A stretch of DNA of 35,242 nucleotides from Patescibacteria group bacterium. GTDB taxonomy: Bacteria; Patescibacteriota; Patescibacteriia; JAACEG01. Every line of letters starts with the position of its first letter. The first letter of the stretch is position 1. The translations under genes were made by a program, and so were the position numbers. Positions 1-8,993 of the stretch are shown here, piece by piece. Location: contig JAYEJU010000042.1 in NCBI GenBank assembly GCA_034660655.1, positions 1-35,242 of the forward strand, in the 5' to 3' direction. The notes under the pieces are model-generated. The model had not been told where the DNA came from. It worked only from the letters and a program-made list of their open reading frames with translations, and did not search any database.

Positions 1-2
1 TG

Positions 3-1697
3 GCTTGTGAATATATTGATGAAGCGGAAATAAAAAATATTGGCTGGCAAGGATATTGTTTGCAATATGACAGATATCCCGGCGACCCTAAACAATGTTT
101 GCTTTGGTGGCCGGTTGATCTTTTATTGGGAGAAGACGCGAATATTAAGCATGGATATAATGAGAGATATCCGTTATATTATACCACAGAAGGCCAAATT
201 GAAACGCGAAATGTTATTGGTAATAAATCATGGTTATTTGTTGACGAATTTGAATCCTTAGTAGATATTGAACTTTCTTTAGATGATATAGGTCTTGGTA
301 ATATAAATAAAGAATTTTTTAAATTAGAAAATATTAATTGGATTATAAGTCGTTGCAACCCTCATTCAGGAGATCCTATGTATAGGTTTCAAGAACATGG
401 CGGAGTATGGGATATGAATCCTTCTCTTGATTGTAGAACAGCTGAAGGGCATCTTATCTTCTGGAATGAGCCTAACCCTGTAATATCTGCTTGCGGGATG
501 AGTATAGAAGAAATCAGGAATACTGTAAGCAATTGTCCTCTTGGCGGAGATTGTATGGTTATGTTTTGGATATTGGATGATTATGGCAGATTAGATAGAT
601 ATCGATATATTATTTGGGATAATGGGGGAGATCATCTGGAGCCATCATGTAGTACAGAGATTAATGCGGATATTTATTATGCTGATAAAATAGCTCAAGT
701 AGTCACACCTATTGGACAGAATAAATATTGGTCAGGAAGAGTTTATGAAGGGTCAAATTATATTACTATTTATCCACGAGTAGACATGGAACATATAATT
801 TATAATGATGATTATCTTCCTTTTGGCTCCATAGTCCCTCCTGACCCAGATTATGAACCATCTCTTTGGGATAGTAAAGATGAAACAGGGATACAGCGAT
901 TATACAAAGAAGTTCCTGAAGAAGACTTGTCTTCTCCTTATCAGCCGAGAGCGGGACAATTGCATAATACAGACTCTATTAAACGTTTATTCGCGCAAAG
1001 TTATGGAATATGGGAATGGAACGGAAATAATTATGAATCCGTTGAAGGATTTGATTGGACGCCTCCTGAAAATATCTGCTTTGGAGATCCTCCTCAAAGA
1101 CCAATATATAATCCAATAACTAAGACTTGCGGAGGAGGCGATTGTTCGGCTGGATGCGGAAATAATCCAACAGGCGTGACTTGCGATTGGTGCGGTGTTC
1201 CGCCAGAAATAACTAATATAAATCTTAACGGTATGACAGGCGGAGATTATAAAATCGGCAATAGCGAAACAATTAATTTAAGATTTAATACCATAATTGA
1301 TAGTAATCAGCTTCCTTTGGCAATGTATGCGGTTGATTGGGGCGATGGTACTGATGATAAGCCGAATTTAATTTTAAGTAGCGGGGTTGGAACAACAAGC
1401 AAACCAAACCCTGAAAATCAGCATTCATTTTATCATTTGTATGGATATTGGGATATGTTAAATAATAATTTCGGAAGCAATAGTATTGGTTGCGGTGCGG
1501 CAGGCGAAGGTATTGATGTAGATAATGATGGAGTAACAGATGTTTTGTGTGATAATTTTTCTTCTTGTTGCGCCACTAAAATAAAAATTAAAGTAAAAGA
1601 TAATTGGGGTTGGTGCAATAGTGGAACAACTAGAAATGATTGTGAAAGTTGGGAGGAATATAATGGATATATTATTGTTAATCAATTTGGAACATAA
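3..1697 (+). CDS. Cysteine-rich surface protein with PKD-like domain (5' end outside window)
   Basis: The reading frame is open from the left edge, so the N-terminus lies outside the window; a TTG at position 60 is inside the gene and is not the start. About 564 residues are visible, rich in Cys, Trp, Tyr and Asp. Near the end a PKD-type strand reads VDWGDGT (around 1332-1352), followed by HSFYHLYGYWD and later IKIKVKDNWGWC, the usual start and end signatures of a PKD/Ig-like beta sandwich. The Cys-rich part (GGDCSAGCGNN, TCDWCG) before it suggests disulfide-stabilised extracellular modules. Such proteins are normally exported and cell-surface; no signal peptide can be seen because the start is missing. 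The stop at 1695-1697 may be premature, because similar Cys-rich coding continues in another frame. I do not recognise a specific function. Confidence 0.7.
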   Translation, partial: ACEYIDEAEIKNIGWQGYCLQYDRYPGDPKQCLLWWPVDLLLGEDANIKHGYNERYPLYYTTEGQIETRNVIGNKSWLFVDEFESLVDIELSLDDIGLGNINKEFFKLENINWIISRCNPHSGDPMYRFQEHGGVWDMNPSLDCRTAEGHLIFWNEPNPVISACGMSIEEIRNTVSNCPLGGDCMVMFWILDDYGRLDRYRYIIWDNGGDHLEPSCSTEINADIYYADKIAQVVTPIGQNKYWSGRVYEGSNYITIYPRVDMEHIIYNDDYLPFGSIVPPDPDYEPSLWDSKDETGIQRLYKEVPEEDLSSPYQPRAGQLHNTDSIKRLFAQSYGIWEWNGNNYESVEGFDWTPPENICFGDPPQRPIYNPITKTCGGGDCSAGCGNNPTGVTCDWCGVPPEITNINLNGMTGGDYKIGNSETINLRFNTIIDSNQLPLAMYAVDWGDGTDDKPNLILSSGVGTTSKPNPENQHSFYHLYGYWDMLNNNFGSNSIGCGAAGEGIDVDNDGVTDVLCDNFSSCCATKIKIKVKDNWGWCNSGTTRNDCESWEEYNGYIIVNQFGT

Positions 1698-1992
1698 TGA
1701 ATGTTTTGAAGGAGAAACTGGATATTATGAGAATTGGACTTGGGCATGCGCTCAACATCCTGACTATTATTGGTATCAAGACGATCAAATAAATTGTGAT
1801 GTTTTAGGTCAAATTTGTCAAAATGGCAGTTGTGTTTGCGCTGATGAATGTTCTGTTGGAGAAATTGGTTGTAGTATGGGCGGTGATGGCTGATTGGCGT
1901 TGTTAGGCAGCAATTAAGATGGATCGTTTGGCGGTTTTTCATTTATGTATAAGCTGGAGTGAGACAGTTCTAATATTTACTTGGACGAAGTT
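1698..1992 (+). pseudogene. Decayed, frameshifted continuation of the Cys-rich protein
   Basis: After the stop at 1697, the frame starting at position 1 continues with protein-like, Cys-rich sequence (NECFEGETGYY, WTWACAQHPD, CQNGSCVCADECSVGEIGC) up to TGA at 1891-1893. The same frame then holds more protein-like pieces, including NIYLDEVAVI, which resembles the end of LamG/concanavalin-like domains, interrupted by TAA at 1915, TGA at 1960 and TAA-TAG just after. A single frameshift near 1690 would join the main protein to the first piece. The repeated stops after that suggest decay. No start codon with a ribosome binding site is seen, so I read this as remnant, not a separate gene. Positions 1993-2219 hold nothing I can recognise. 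Confidence 0.45.
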
Positions 1993-2219
1993 GCCGTTAT
2001 TATTTAATAGTAATAATATTAAGGATTATTGGATAATCACCGACGCTAATGCGTATCGTTTTAATAATTTTTTTATTTTTATTGTATGCGCAAACAATCA
2101 AATTAAGGTTGTTTTGATAAATGTTTTGCTAAACAAATTAGTTGGATTATATTAACGGCGCTGAATAAAGATATGGTTTTTTGGATTTAAGGATTTAGAA
2201 TTTGTTAAAGTTAAAAAAA

Positions 2220-2254
2220 TAAAAAGCGTTTGGTTTTAACCAAGCGCTTTTTTA
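2220..2254. terminator. Bidirectional intrinsic terminator
   Basis: A long near-perfect hairpin has arms AAAAAGCGTTTGGTT and AACCAAGCGCTTTTT, with A-tract and T-tract on opposite sides so it can work on both strands. It separates the plus-strand surface-protein remnant from the minus-strand tRNA cluster, which converge here. Confidence 0.85.
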
Positions 2255-2284
2255 AAAATATAAATTTTTTTTAAAAATTGGAAT

Positions 2285-2360
2285 TGGTCGGGGCGACTGG
2301 ACTCGAACCAGCGGCCTCATGGTCCCAAACCACGCGCGCTACCAACTGCGCCACGCCCCG
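2285..2360 (-). tRNA. tRNA-Pro(TGG)
   Basis: On the minus strand the acceptor arm CGGGGCG pairs with CGCCCCG. The D arm is GCGC...GCGC, and the anticodon stem CGTGG/CCATG encloses the loop TTTGGGA with anticodon TGG. The T arm carries the GGTTCGAGTCC pattern. The 3' CCA is encoded (plus-strand 2285-2287), unlike the two neighbouring tRNA genes. It is the promoter-distal member of the three-tRNA cluster. Confidence 0.95.
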
Positions 2361-2505
2361 ATAAAATTTAAGATTTATAATTTAAGATTTACGAGTTGAA
2401 ATAGTTTTACATATTGAAACCATAATAGCGACTATTTGATTAATCTTTTGGAGATAGGTGCGATAGCAGAGTTTTTAGTCCAGCGTCTATCCCACACAGT
2501 TTTTG

Positions 2506-2577
2506 TGCCGAGGGAGAGAATTGAACTCTCGACACAAGGATTTTCAGTCCTTTGCTCTACCACTGAGCTACCTCGGC
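2506..2577 (-). tRNA. tRNA-Phe(GAA)
   Basis: The acceptor arm is GCCGAGG/CCTCGGC with discriminator A. The D arm is GCTC...GAGC. The anticodon stem AAGGA/TCCTT holds the loop CTGAAAA, giving anticodon GAA. The T arm is GAGAG-TTCAATT-CTCTC. The length is 72 nt and the 3' CCA is not encoded. Confidence 0.95.
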
Positions 2578-2600
2578 TATTATAGATCTTAGTCTATTAG

Positions 2601-2673
2601 TACGCCGTACAAGATTCGAACTTGTGACCTTCTCCTTAAAAGGGAGCTGCTCTACCAGCTGAGCTAACGGCGC
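2601..2673 (-). tRNA. tRNA-Lys(TTT)
   Basis: The acceptor arm is GCGCCGT/ACGGCGT with a G-T pair at the first position. The D arm is GCTC...GAGC. The anticodon loop CTTTTAA gives anticodon TTT, with a G-A mismatch at the bottom of the anticodon stem. The T arm is ACAAG-TTCGAAT-CTTGT. No CCA is encoded. On the minus strand a TATAAT-like box (plus 2680-2685) sits just upstream, so transcription of the cluster may start almost at the 5' end of this tRNA. Confidence 0.95.
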
Positions 2674-2725
2674 TTAAAAATTATATTTACACAAAATAAA
2701 ACTTATTGGTCATATAAATTGCCAA

Positions 2726-2886
2726 TAGACTTGTTGTGTAATTAGTTTCGTGACGAAATTTTCAGATTTTGAGGCAAATTTTTCAAACAATTTTTTTAGC
2801 CTATCCTTAGATAAGGTAAAAAAATTTGAGGAAAATTTGACCGAAATATGGAAATTGTAGTAGAAATTAATTACGCAACAAGTCTA
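2726..2886 (+). repeat. Foldback MITE-like element A, copy 1
   Basis: This non-coding element of about 161 bp has terminal inverted repeats: left TAGACTTGTTGTGTAATTA, right end the complement of TAGACTTGTTGCGTAATTA. The inner half is also nearly palindromic around CCTTAGATAAGG, so the transcript or single strand would fold into one long hairpin. A second copy lies at 9370-9543 in the opposite orientation. No transposase is encoded, as expected of a MITE. The rest of 2674-3062 holds only AT-rich sequence and the next promoter. Confidence 0.8.
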
Positions 2887-2971
2887 ATGATAACTAAATA
2901 ATATCAAATTCAAATATAATGTCAAGGAATCTTATTTAAAAAATATAGCTTAAAATAAAATATTAGAGTGT

Positions 2972-3000
2972 TTTACAAAAATAAAAATAAATTGTATAAT
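2972..3000 (+). promoter_or_regulatory. Sigma70-type promoter for the MFS gene
   Basis: -35 TTTACA (2972-2977), 17-nt spacer, -10 TATAAT (2995-3000). The expected start of transcription is near 3007, giving a leader of about 55 nt before the ATG at 3063. Confidence 0.65.
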
Positions 3001-3062
3001 AAATTATATTGTGTTAAATATGTTTATATTTTAACAGTTTATTTTTTTTGTTTTAAATAAAT

Positions 3063-4217
3063 ATGAATAATTGTTATTTAAAGAAAAATCTTTCGCAAGG
3101 TTTTGTTTCTCTTTACACAGGAAAAATGATCGCGCATATAGCTTATAGTGTCGGCTCTTTATTTTTGCCGATTTTTTTATATCAGATTTTTAATTTTGAA
3201 ATAAGATATGTTTTGTATTATTATTTGGCATGCAGTTTATTATATGCTTTTTTAGTCGCTTTTGGCGCAAAATTTTTAAATGAAGTCGGTTTTAGAGATT
3301 CTTTGCGCGCTAGTGTTTTGTTAGGTGCTATATTTTATTTGTCTTTTTATTTTATTAATGAAAGCAATGTAAAATATTTAATTTGGTTTCCTGTAGTAGT
3401 TATTGTTTTATATCGCCTTGCTTATTGGCTTCCATATCATGTTGATTTTGCCAAATTTACTGACAAAAAAAACAGAGGAAAAGAATTTAGTATTTTGCAA
3501 TCAACAAGATTATTAATAGGAGTTGTTTCACCGTTGTTAATCGGTTTTATAGTTGACGCTGTTGAGCTTAAAATAATGTTTATATTGGGAGCAATTATTT
3601 ATCTTGTTTCAGGAATTCCTTATTTAACAATTCCAAGGACAAGAGAAAAATTTTCTTGGGGATATTTTCAGACTTGGAAAAAGTTTTTTAGCAAAAAATA
3701 TAGAAAAATAGTTTTCGCTTATATGGCTGATGGCGCTGAACAAATAGTTGGAGTCGTAATCTGGCCGATTTTTATTTGGGAATTATTAAGCGGTGATTTG
3801 TTTAAAGTCGGATTGATTTCTTCTTTGATTGTCGCGGTTAGTATTATTTTACAATTAACAGTCGGCAGATATACTGACAAGATAAATAAGAATAAAATTT
3901 TGCGTGTTGGAAGTATACTTTATTCTTTAGGCTGGATTATAAAAATTTTTATTGCGACAGCATTTCAAATTTTTATTACTTCAACTTATCATAACTTGGC
4001 AAGAATTTTCATAAGAACGCCTTTTGATGTTTTAACTTATGAAAAAGCGGCTGACTCAGGGCATTATGTTGACGAGTTCACTGTTATTCATGAAATAGCA
4101 ATGAATGTTGGAAAAGTTTTAATGCTGATTTTAGTTTTAGTTGTTTCTTCATTTTTCGGTATTCAATGGACTTTTATTTTAGCCGCTTTAGCAGCTTTAT
4201 TTTTTAATTTTTTGTAA
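3063..4217 (+). CDS. Major facilitator superfamily permease
   Basis: This 384-residue integral membrane protein has about 11-12 hydrophobic segments, with a hydrophilic loop near the middle (around residues 195-215, PRTREKFSW...). The fold and size fit an MFS transporter. The segment after helix 2 reads AKFLNEVGFRDS, and a second cytoplasmic loop in the C-terminal half reads GRYTDKINKNKILRVGS, which matches the MFS loop-8/9 pattern G-x-x-x-D-[RK]-x-[GN]-[RK]. Substrate cannot be told from sequence. It has its own promoter upstream and a probable terminator after it, so it is probably separate from the ribosomal operon that follows. It lies just inside the inverted MITE-A pair. Confidence 0.75.
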   Translation: MNNCYLKKNLSQGFVSLYTGKMIAHIAYSVGSLFLPIFLYQIFNFEIRYVLYYYLACSLLYAFLVAFGAKFLNEVGFRDSLRASVLLGAIFYLSFYFINESNVKYLIWFPVVVIVLYRLAYWLPYHVDFAKFTDKKNRGKEFSILQSTRLLIGVVSPLLIGFIVDAVELKIMFILGAIIYLVSGIPYLTIPRTREKFSWGYFQTWKKFFSKKYRKIVFAYMADGAEQIVGVVIWPIFIWELLSGDLFKVGLISSLIVAVSIILQLTVGRYTDKINKNKILRVGSILYSLGWIIKIFIATAFQIFITSTYHNLARIFIRTPFDVLTYEKAADSGHYVDEFTVIHEIAMNVGKVLMLILVLVVSSFFGIQWTFILAALAALFFNFL

Positions 4218-4268
4218 CTCACTTGCAATTCAGTTGACTATTTTTTTAAGTTGTGTTTTACTTAATAT

Positions 4269-4297
4269 TAAGGTAATAAAATTATCTTACTTTTTTT
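4269..4297 (+). terminator. AT-rich intrinsic terminator
   Basis: Nine-base-pair stem TAAGGTAAT/ATTATCTTA with loop AAA, then C and seven Ts. It is weak because it is AT-rich, but well placed between the MFS gene and rpsL. Confidence 0.5.
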
Positions 4298-4314
4298 ATT
4301 TTTCAAAAAATTTT

Positions 4315-4369
4315 TTAAAAGCTAAAAAGCTAAGAAAGTCTTGCCTGCCGGCAGGCAGGTAAAAGCTAA
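4315..4369. repeat. AAGCTAA-type leader repeat with 16-bp GC palindrome
   Basis: Copies of AAAGCTAA-type words (4315-4335 and 4360-4368) surround a perfect palindrome TGCCTGCCGGCAGGCA (4342-4357). The same AAGCTAA words recur in the leaders of fusA, rpsC, rpsN, rpsH and hsp20, and a related palindrome occurs at 25697-25720. A reading frame starting at TTG 4341 runs through it into rpsL, but the palindrome-coded residues are not part of any S12 I know. Confidence 0.6.
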
Positions 4370-4376
4370 TTATAAT

Positions 4377-4802
4377 ATGCCTACAATAAATCAATTAATT
4401 AGAAAAGGCAGAAAAAGGATTATTAAAAAATCTAATACTCCTGCTTTACGAACTACTCTTAATTCATTGAAGCGAAAATTAAGAGAATTGCCAAAAGGAA
4501 GCCCCTTCAAACGCGGTGTTTGTTTAAAAGTTACAACAGTTACTCCTAAAAAACCAAATTCAGCTTTAAGAAAAATTGCTAGAGTGCGACTTTCTAATGG
4601 AATGGAAGTCACGGCTTATATACCAGGCGTTGGACATAATTTGCAGGAGCATTCAATTGTTATGATTCGCGGTGGAAGAGTGAGCGATTTGCCAGGCGTG
4701 CGTTATCATATAGTAAGGGGAGTTTATGACACTCAAGGCGTTGAGGGCAGAAAACAGAGCAGAAGTTTATATGGAGCAAAAAAAGAAAAAACTAAAAAAT
4801 AG
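4377..4802 (+). CDS. rpsL: 30S ribosomal protein S12 (uS12)
   Basis: This 141-residue protein of the decoding centre starts with [14 protein letters not shown], the usual S12 start, which is why the ATG at 4377 is preferred over a TTG 36 nt upstream. It contains KPNSALRK and the [11 protein letters not shown] loop, the two segments that contact the A-site and where streptomycin resistance changes arise in other bacteria; both have the sensitive-type residues. The C-terminus ends in a short lysine tail. It is the first gene of the str group (rpsL-rpsG-fusA-tuf). No clear Shine-Dalgarno sequence precedes it; TATAATATG overlaps the start. Confidence 0.97.
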   Translation: MPTINQLIRKGRKRIIKKSNTPALRTTLNSLKRKLRELPKGSPFKRGVCLKVTTVTPKKPNSALRKIARVRLSNGMEVTAYIPGVGHNLQEHSIVMIRGGRVSDLPGVRYHIVRGVYDTQGVEGRKQSRSLYGAKKEKTKK

Positions 4803-4817
4803 ATTTATCATTTTTTT

Positions 4818-4901
4818 GTCATTCCGACCGAGCTGAAGGCGAGTGGAGGAATCTTTAAATTAAAAGATCCTTCGACTCCGTTTCACTACGCTCAGGATGA
4901 C
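4818..4901. repeat. Dispersed GTCATYC-type inverted repeat
   Basis: The rpsL-rpsG gap is filled by two imperfect complementary arms, each about 37 nt. The left arm begins GTCATTCCGACCGAGC and ends GGAGGAATCT. The right arm begins AGATCCTTCGACTCC and ends GCTCAGGATGAC. The core resembles palindromic intergenic repeats found in many bacterial genomes. Shorter relatives sit at 25098-25117, 25660-25730 and 28743-28796. Confidence 0.7.
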
Positions 4902-4912
4902 AGATTGAAATT

Positions 4913-5383
4913 ATGAGAGGAAAACAAGCAGTAAAAAGAAAAATAAAACCAGACGCGAAATTTAATAATCTTAATGTCGCAAAGTTTATAAATTATTTAA
5001 TGGAAAGAGGCAAAAAAACAATTGCCCAAGAAATTATTTATGATGCTTTTGACATTATAGAAAAAAAAGTTCAAAAAGATCCTTTAGCTGTTTTTGAGCG
5101 CGCTATTAAAAATGTGACTCCTGTTCTTGAAGTAAAAGGGAGACGAGTTGGAGGAGCTAATTATCAAGTTCCAATAATGGTTAAAGGAACCAGAAAATTT
5201 CAATTAGCAAGTCGTTGGATTATTACGGCCGCAAAATCGCGAAAGGGAAGGCCAATGAAAGAAAAATTAGCTTTTGAATTAATGGACGCGGCAAAAGAAG
5301 AAGGTTTAGCTATTAAGAAAAAACAGGATGTTCAAAGAATGGCGGAATCAAATCGCGCGTTTGCTCATTTTGCAAGATACTAA
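4913..5383 (+). CDS. rpsG: 30S ribosomal protein S7 (uS7)
   Basis: This 156-residue protein nucleates assembly of the 30S head and lines the E site. It shows the family core: KFINYLMERGKK, then VTPVLEVKGRRVGGANYQVP and the RWIITAAKSRKGRPM stretch. Length is normal for bacteria. The ATG follows the inverted repeat at 4818-4901 with no strong ribosome binding site. It lies between rpsL and fusA as in the classical str operon. Confidence 0.97.
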   Translation: MRGKQAVKRKIKPDAKFNNLNVAKFINYLMERGKKTIAQEIIYDAFDIIEKKVQKDPLAVFERAIKNVTPVLEVKGRRVGGANYQVPIMVKGTRKFQLASRWIITAAKSRKGRPMKEKLAFELMDAAKEEGLAIKKKQDVQRMAESNRAFAHFARY

Positions 5384-5387
5384 AACT

Positions 5388-5489
5388 AATTTTCAATTAT
5401 CAATTTTCAATTTTCAATTATTAAATTTAAAAAATTATATATAAAATATAGCCCTAAAAGCTAACGAAGCTAAAAAGCTAAAAGCTAAA
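5388..5489. repeat. CAATTTT heptad and AAGCTAA leader repeats before fusA
   Basis: The rpsG-fusA gap begins with 7-nt repeats (CAATTAT, CAATTTT, CAATTTT, CAATTAT, around 5394-5422). It ends with AAAGCTAAC-GAAGCTAAA-type words (5458-5487) directly before the fusA start codon. No terminator or promoter is clear, so fusA is probably co-transcribed with rpsL and rpsG. Confidence 0.55.
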
Positions 5490-5491
5490 TT

Positions 5492-7597
5492 ATGAGAGAA
5501 TATTCATTAGAAAAAACAAGAAATATCGGGATTATCGCCCATATTGATGCTGGTAAGACAACTGTTACCGAGCGTATTTTGTATTACACTGGGAAAAAGC
5601 ATAAAATTGGAGAAGTCCATAATGGAGAAGCCGAAATGGATTGGATGGAGCAGGAGCAGGAAAGAGGAATTACAATTACATCAGCCGCTACAACTTGTTT
5701 TTGGAAAGATCACAATATTAATATTATTGATACTCCTGGGCATATTGATTTTACGGCGGAAGTTCAGCGCTCTTTGCGTGTGCTTGACGGAGGCGTTGTT
5801 ATTTTTGACGGAGTCGCCGGAGTGGAGCCTCAATCAGAAACAGTTTGGAGGCAAGCTGACAAATTTAAAGTTCCGCGAATAGCTTTTGTTAACAAACTTG
5901 ACAGAACGGGAGCTGATTTTTTTTATGATTTAAAAACAATTTATGAAAGGCTTACAAAAGACGCGCATCCAATTCAACTTCCTATTGGCGCGGAAGCTGA
6001 TTTTAAGGGGATTATTGATTTAATTGAAGAAAAAGCAATTATATATAAAGATGATATGGGGACTGATTTTGAAGAAACTGAAATTCCAAAAGATATGGCA
6101 GATAAGTCTGAAGAATATCGTAAAAAATTAATAGAAGCTGTTGTTGAAAATGATGAAGAATTAATGAATAAATATTTAGAAGGCAAAGAAATTTCAAATA
6201 ATGAATTAAAAAAGACATTAAGGAAAGCTGTTATTGATAATAAAATTATTCCTGTCTTGTGCGGAAGCGCTTTGAAAAATAAGGGAGTTCAATTTTTATT
6301 AGACGCTGTTATTGAATATTTGCCGTCTCCGCTTGAAGTTCCGGCTGTTGAAGGCAAAGACCTATTTAACGAAGAAAAAATTATAAAAATAGATACTTCT
6401 GATTCAGCGCCTTTTACGGCGTTAGCTTTTAAGATTGCCATTGATCCTTTTGTTGGAAAACTTTGTTTTTTTAGAGTTTACGGTGGCACATTAAAATCAG
6501 GATCTTATGTATTAAATGTTAATACAAACACAAAAGAAAGAATTGGCAGAATTGTAAAACTTCATGCTAACCATCGTGAAGAAGTTAGTGAAGTTTATGC
6601 CGGAGAAATCGCCGCGGCAGTTGGATTAAAAAAAACTTTTACGGGCCATTCATTAACTGACGTTGATTATCCTGTAATTTTAGAAACAATTACATTTCCA
6701 GAGCCTGTTATTTCAGTCGCTATTGAGCCAAAAACAAAAGTTGATCAGGAAAAAATGGGGATAGCTTTGCAAAAGCTGGCAGAAGAAGATCCGACTTTTA
6801 GAATAAGAACAGATGAGGACACTGCGCAAACTATAATTTCTGGAATGGGAGAACTTCATCTTGATATTATTATAGACAGAATGAAACGCGAATTTAAAGT
6901 AGAGGCAAATATTGGGCAGCCTCAAGTCGCGTATAAAGAAACAATAAAATCAGAAGCAAAAGCGCAAGGAAAATATATTCATCAATCAGGCGGCCGCGGA
7001 CAATATGGAGATTGCTGGTTAAAATTAGAGCCTTTGCAAAAAGATAAAGACGACAAAGATAAAAAAGAATTTGAATTTGTTAATGAAATAAAAGGCGCCT
7101 CTATTCCAAATGAATATATCCCAGCGATTGAAAAAGGAGTTAAAGGAGCTATGTCTAACGGAGTTGTTGCAGGTTATCCAATGCTTAACATAAAAGTAAC
7201 GGTTTATGACGGATCATATCATGAAGTTGATTCATCAGAGGTTGCTTTTAAAATAGCTGCTAACCGCGGTTTTCAAGAAGCGGCAAAAAACGCTGATCCG
7301 ATTATTTTAGAGCCGATTATGTCAGTTGAGGTTGTTACGCCTGAAAATTTTATGGGAGATGTCATCGGAGATTTAAATTCCAAGAGAGGACAGATCGGTC
7401 AAATGGAAGATAGAGGCCATGGAGTTGCGCAAGCAAAGGTTATCACGGCAAAAGTTCCTTTAGCTGAAATGTTTGGATACGCAACGCAATTACGTTCAAT
7501 GACGCAGGGCAGAGCTTCGTATTCTATGGAATTTTTAGAATATAGTGAAGCTCCAAAAAATATTACAGAGAAAATTGTGGAAGGCAAGCAGAAATAA
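5492..7597 (+). CDS. fusA: Elongation factor G
   Basis: This 701-residue translational GTPase drives translocation of tRNA and mRNA and, with RRF, ribosome recycling. G1 is AHIDAGKTT (residues 16-24), the switch I region reads [11 protein letters not shown]3 is DTPGH (80-84), G4 is NKLD and G5 is GSALKNKG. Domain IV carries the GGRGQYGD loop with the translocation tip, and the C-terminal domain V reads [14 protein letters not shown]. The length equals canonical bacterial EF-G and all motifs are intact. A short charged DKDDKDKK stretch lies in domain IV. It is followed by a separate promoter for tuf. Confidence 0.98.
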   Translation: MREYSLEKTRNIGIIAHIDAGKTTVTERILYYTGKKHKIGEVHNGEAEMDWMEQEQERGITITSAATTCFWKDHNINIIDTPGHIDFTAEVQRSLRVLDGGVVIFDGVAGVEPQSETVWRQADKFKVPRIAFVNKLDRTGADFFYDLKTIYERLTKDAHPIQLPIGAEADFKGIIDLIEEKAIIYKDDMGTDFEETEIPKDMADKSEEYRKKLIEAVVENDEELMNKYLEGKEISNNELKKTLRKAVIDNKIIPVLCGSALKNKGVQFLLDAVIEYLPSPLEVPAVEGKDLFNEEKIIKIDTSDSAPFTALAFKIAIDPFVGKLCFFRVYGGTLKSGSYVLNVNTNTKERIGRIVKLHANHREEVSEVYAGEIAAAVGLKKTFTGHSLTDVDYPVILETITFPEPVISVAIEPKTKVDQEKMGIALQKLAEEDPTFRIRTDEDTAQTIISGMGELHLDIIIDRMKREFKVEANIGQPQVAYKETIKSEAKAQGKYIHQSGGRGQYGDCWLKLEPLQKDKDDKDKKEFEFVNEIKGASIPNEYIPAIEKGVKGAMSNGVVAGYPMLNIKVTVYDGSYHEVDSSEVAFKIAANRGFQEAAKNADPIILEPIMSVEVVTPENFMGDVIGDLNSKRGQIGQMEDRGHGVAQAKVITAKVPLAEMFGYATQLRSMTQGRASYSMEFLEYSEAPKNITEKIVEGKQK

Positions 7598-7609
7598 ATA
7601 AAATTATTC

Positions 7610-7637
7610 TTGACATTTTTAATAAGTGTGATAATAT
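7610..7637 (+). promoter_or_regulatory. Promoter for tuf (extended -10)
   Basis: -35 TTGACA (7610-7615), 16-nt spacer ending in TGA, -10 TAATAT (7632-7637). TG one base before the -10 makes it an extended -10 promoter. The expected transcription start is near 7644, giving tuf about 90 nt of leader and its own high expression within the str group. Confidence 0.8.
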
Positions 7638-7679
7638 ATAAAAAATTATAAATTTAATTTAAACTAAGTGACTGGATAA

Positions 7680-7711
7680 AACCTTTTGATTTTTTTGTTT
7701 TCAAAAGGGTT
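7680..7711 (+). promoter_or_regulatory. Hairpin in tuf leader
   Basis: Arms AACCTTTTGA and TCAAAAGGGTT pair with one bulge around a T-rich loop, ending 8 nt before the AAGGAG ribosome binding site of tuf. The loop holds Ts but no T-tract follows the stem, so it is a leader structure and not a terminator. Confidence 0.45.
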
Positions 7712-7733
7712 GCTTATTAAGGAGAATAAAAAA

Positions 7734-8924
7734 ATGGCAGAAAAATTTGAAAGAACAAAGCCCCATGTTAACATTGGGACTATTGGTCATGTTGATCATG
7801 GGAAAACTACTTTAACGGCAGCAATGCTGAAAGTTTTTAACGCGAAAGGAATGCAAGCGTCTGATAAAAGTGTGGATCAGATTGACGCTGCTCCTGAAGA
7901 AAAAGAGCGTGGAATTACTATTGCTACGGCTCATGTTGAGTATGAATCAGAAAGTAGGCATTACGCCCATGTTGATTGCCCAGGTCATGCTGATTATGTA
8001 AAAAATATGATTACTGGCGCCGCGCAGATGGATGGAGCTATTTTAGTTGTCGCGGCTACTGATGGACCAATGCCTCAAACAAGAGAGCATATTCTTTTGG
8101 CGCGCCAAGTTGGCGTTCCTTATATTGTAGTGTTTTTGAATAAAGTTGATCAAGTTGAGGAACCAGAACTAATAGATTTGGTTGAACAAGAAGTAAGAGA
8201 TTTGCTTAATAAATATGATTTTCCCGGCGACGACACTCCTATAATCAGGGGATCAGCTTTAAAAGCGTTAGAAAATCCAAATGACGAAGAAGCAGTAAAA
8301 CCGATTTTAGATTTGTTAAAAGCTGTTGATGAGCATATTCCAGAGCCAAAAAGAGATGTTGACAAACCATTTTTAATGCCTATTGAAGATATTTTTTCAA
8401 TTGAAGGGCGTGGAACAGTTGTTACTGGAAGAATTGAAAGGGGGATTGTAAAGGTCAATGAAGAAATTGAAATTATTGGACTTGGAGAAACAAGAAAAAC
8501 AGTCGTAACAGGCGTTGAAATGTTTAATAAATCTTTAGATGAAGGTAGAGCTGGCGATAATGCTGGAATTTTATTAAGAGGAACTAAAAAAGACGAAGTT
8601 GAAAGAGGTCAAGTTTTGACAAAACCAGGGACTGTTACTCCTCACACAGAATTTGAAGGTGAAGTTTATGTGTTAAGTAAAGAAGAGGGCGGAAGACATA
8701 AACCATTTTTTAAAGGATATAAGCCTCAATTTTATATTAGAACAACAGATGTAACAGGAGAGGTGACTTTACCTGAAGGAACAGAAATGGTAATGCCCGG
8801 CGATACTGTAAAATTCATTGTAAAATTGATTAGCCCCATTGCTTTGGAAGAACAGCAAAAGTTTGCTATTCGTGAAGGCGGAAAAACTGTTGGAGCTGGA
8901 GTTGTTACTAAAATTATAAAATAA
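7734..8924 (+). CDS. tuf: Elongation factor Tu
   Basis: This 396-residue GTPase delivers aminoacyl-tRNA to the ribosomal A site. P-loop GHVDHGKTT (18-26), switch [26 protein letters not shown] and the G5 GSALKA are intact. Domains 2 and 3 follow with [13 protein letters not shown] and the C-terminal [13 protein letters not shown]. The ATG at 7734 is chosen because it begins the standard EF-Tu N-terminus and is preceded at 9 nt by AAGGAG (7719-7724), one of the few good Shine-Dalgarno sequences in the window. It has its own promoter and a strong downstream hairpin. Confidence 0.98.
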   Translation: MAEKFERTKPHVNIGTIGHVDHGKTTLTAAMLKVFNAKGMQASDKSVDQIDAAPEEKERGITIATAHVEYESESRHYAHVDCPGHADYVKNMITGAAQMDGAILVVAATDGPMPQTREHILLARQVGVPYIVVFLNKVDQVEEPELIDLVEQEVRDLLNKYDFPGDDTPIIRGSALKALENPNDEEAVKPILDLLKAVDEHIPEPKRDVDKPFLMPIEDIFSIEGRGTVVTGRIERGIVKVNEEIEIIGLGETRKTVVTGVEMFNKSLDEGRAGDNAGILLRGTKKDEVERGQVLTKPGTVTPHTEFEGEVYVLSKEEGGRHKPFFKGYKPQFYIRTTDVTGEVTLPEGTEMVMPGDTVKFIVKLISPIALEEQQKFAIREGGKTVGAGVVTKIIK

Positions 8925-8936
8925 GTTAAGATATAT

Positions 8937-8963
8937 TTAGCCCCGTCTTTTTGGCGGGGCTAA
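8937..8963 (+). terminator. Strong hairpin after tuf
   Basis: Nine-base-pair stem TTAGCCCCG/CGGGGCTAA with a 9-nt loop, but only a weak T-run after it. It may be a partial terminator or an mRNA 3'-end stabiliser, since rpsJ begins 31 nt later with no obvious promoter. Confidence 0.6.
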
Positions 8964-8993
8964 TTTGTAAATTATTAAATTTATTAAAAATAC

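Noticed and set aside
1891-1962. Recoding of TGA (genetic code 25 as in Gracilibacteria/Absconditabacteria)
   Set aside because: TAA stops occur in the same frame, and dnaJ and others end with TGA at normal family length, so TGA is a stop here.
1621-2155. Separate small genes in the downstream frames after the surface protein
   Set aside because: The frames lack ribosome sites and proper starts; they read as a frameshifted continuation and then random AT-rich sequence.
2440-2500. tRNA-like remnant between tRNA-Pro and tRNA-Phe (minus strand GTGGGATAGACGCTGGAC)
   Set aside because: It resembles a D arm and the start of an anticodon arm, but no anticodon stem, T arm or acceptor stem can be paired. 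At most a decayed tRNA fragment.
4341-4376. N-terminal extension of S12 from TTG 4341
   Set aside because: The extension is coded by a palindrome and AAGCTAA repeat; S12 starts with MPTINQL at 4377.
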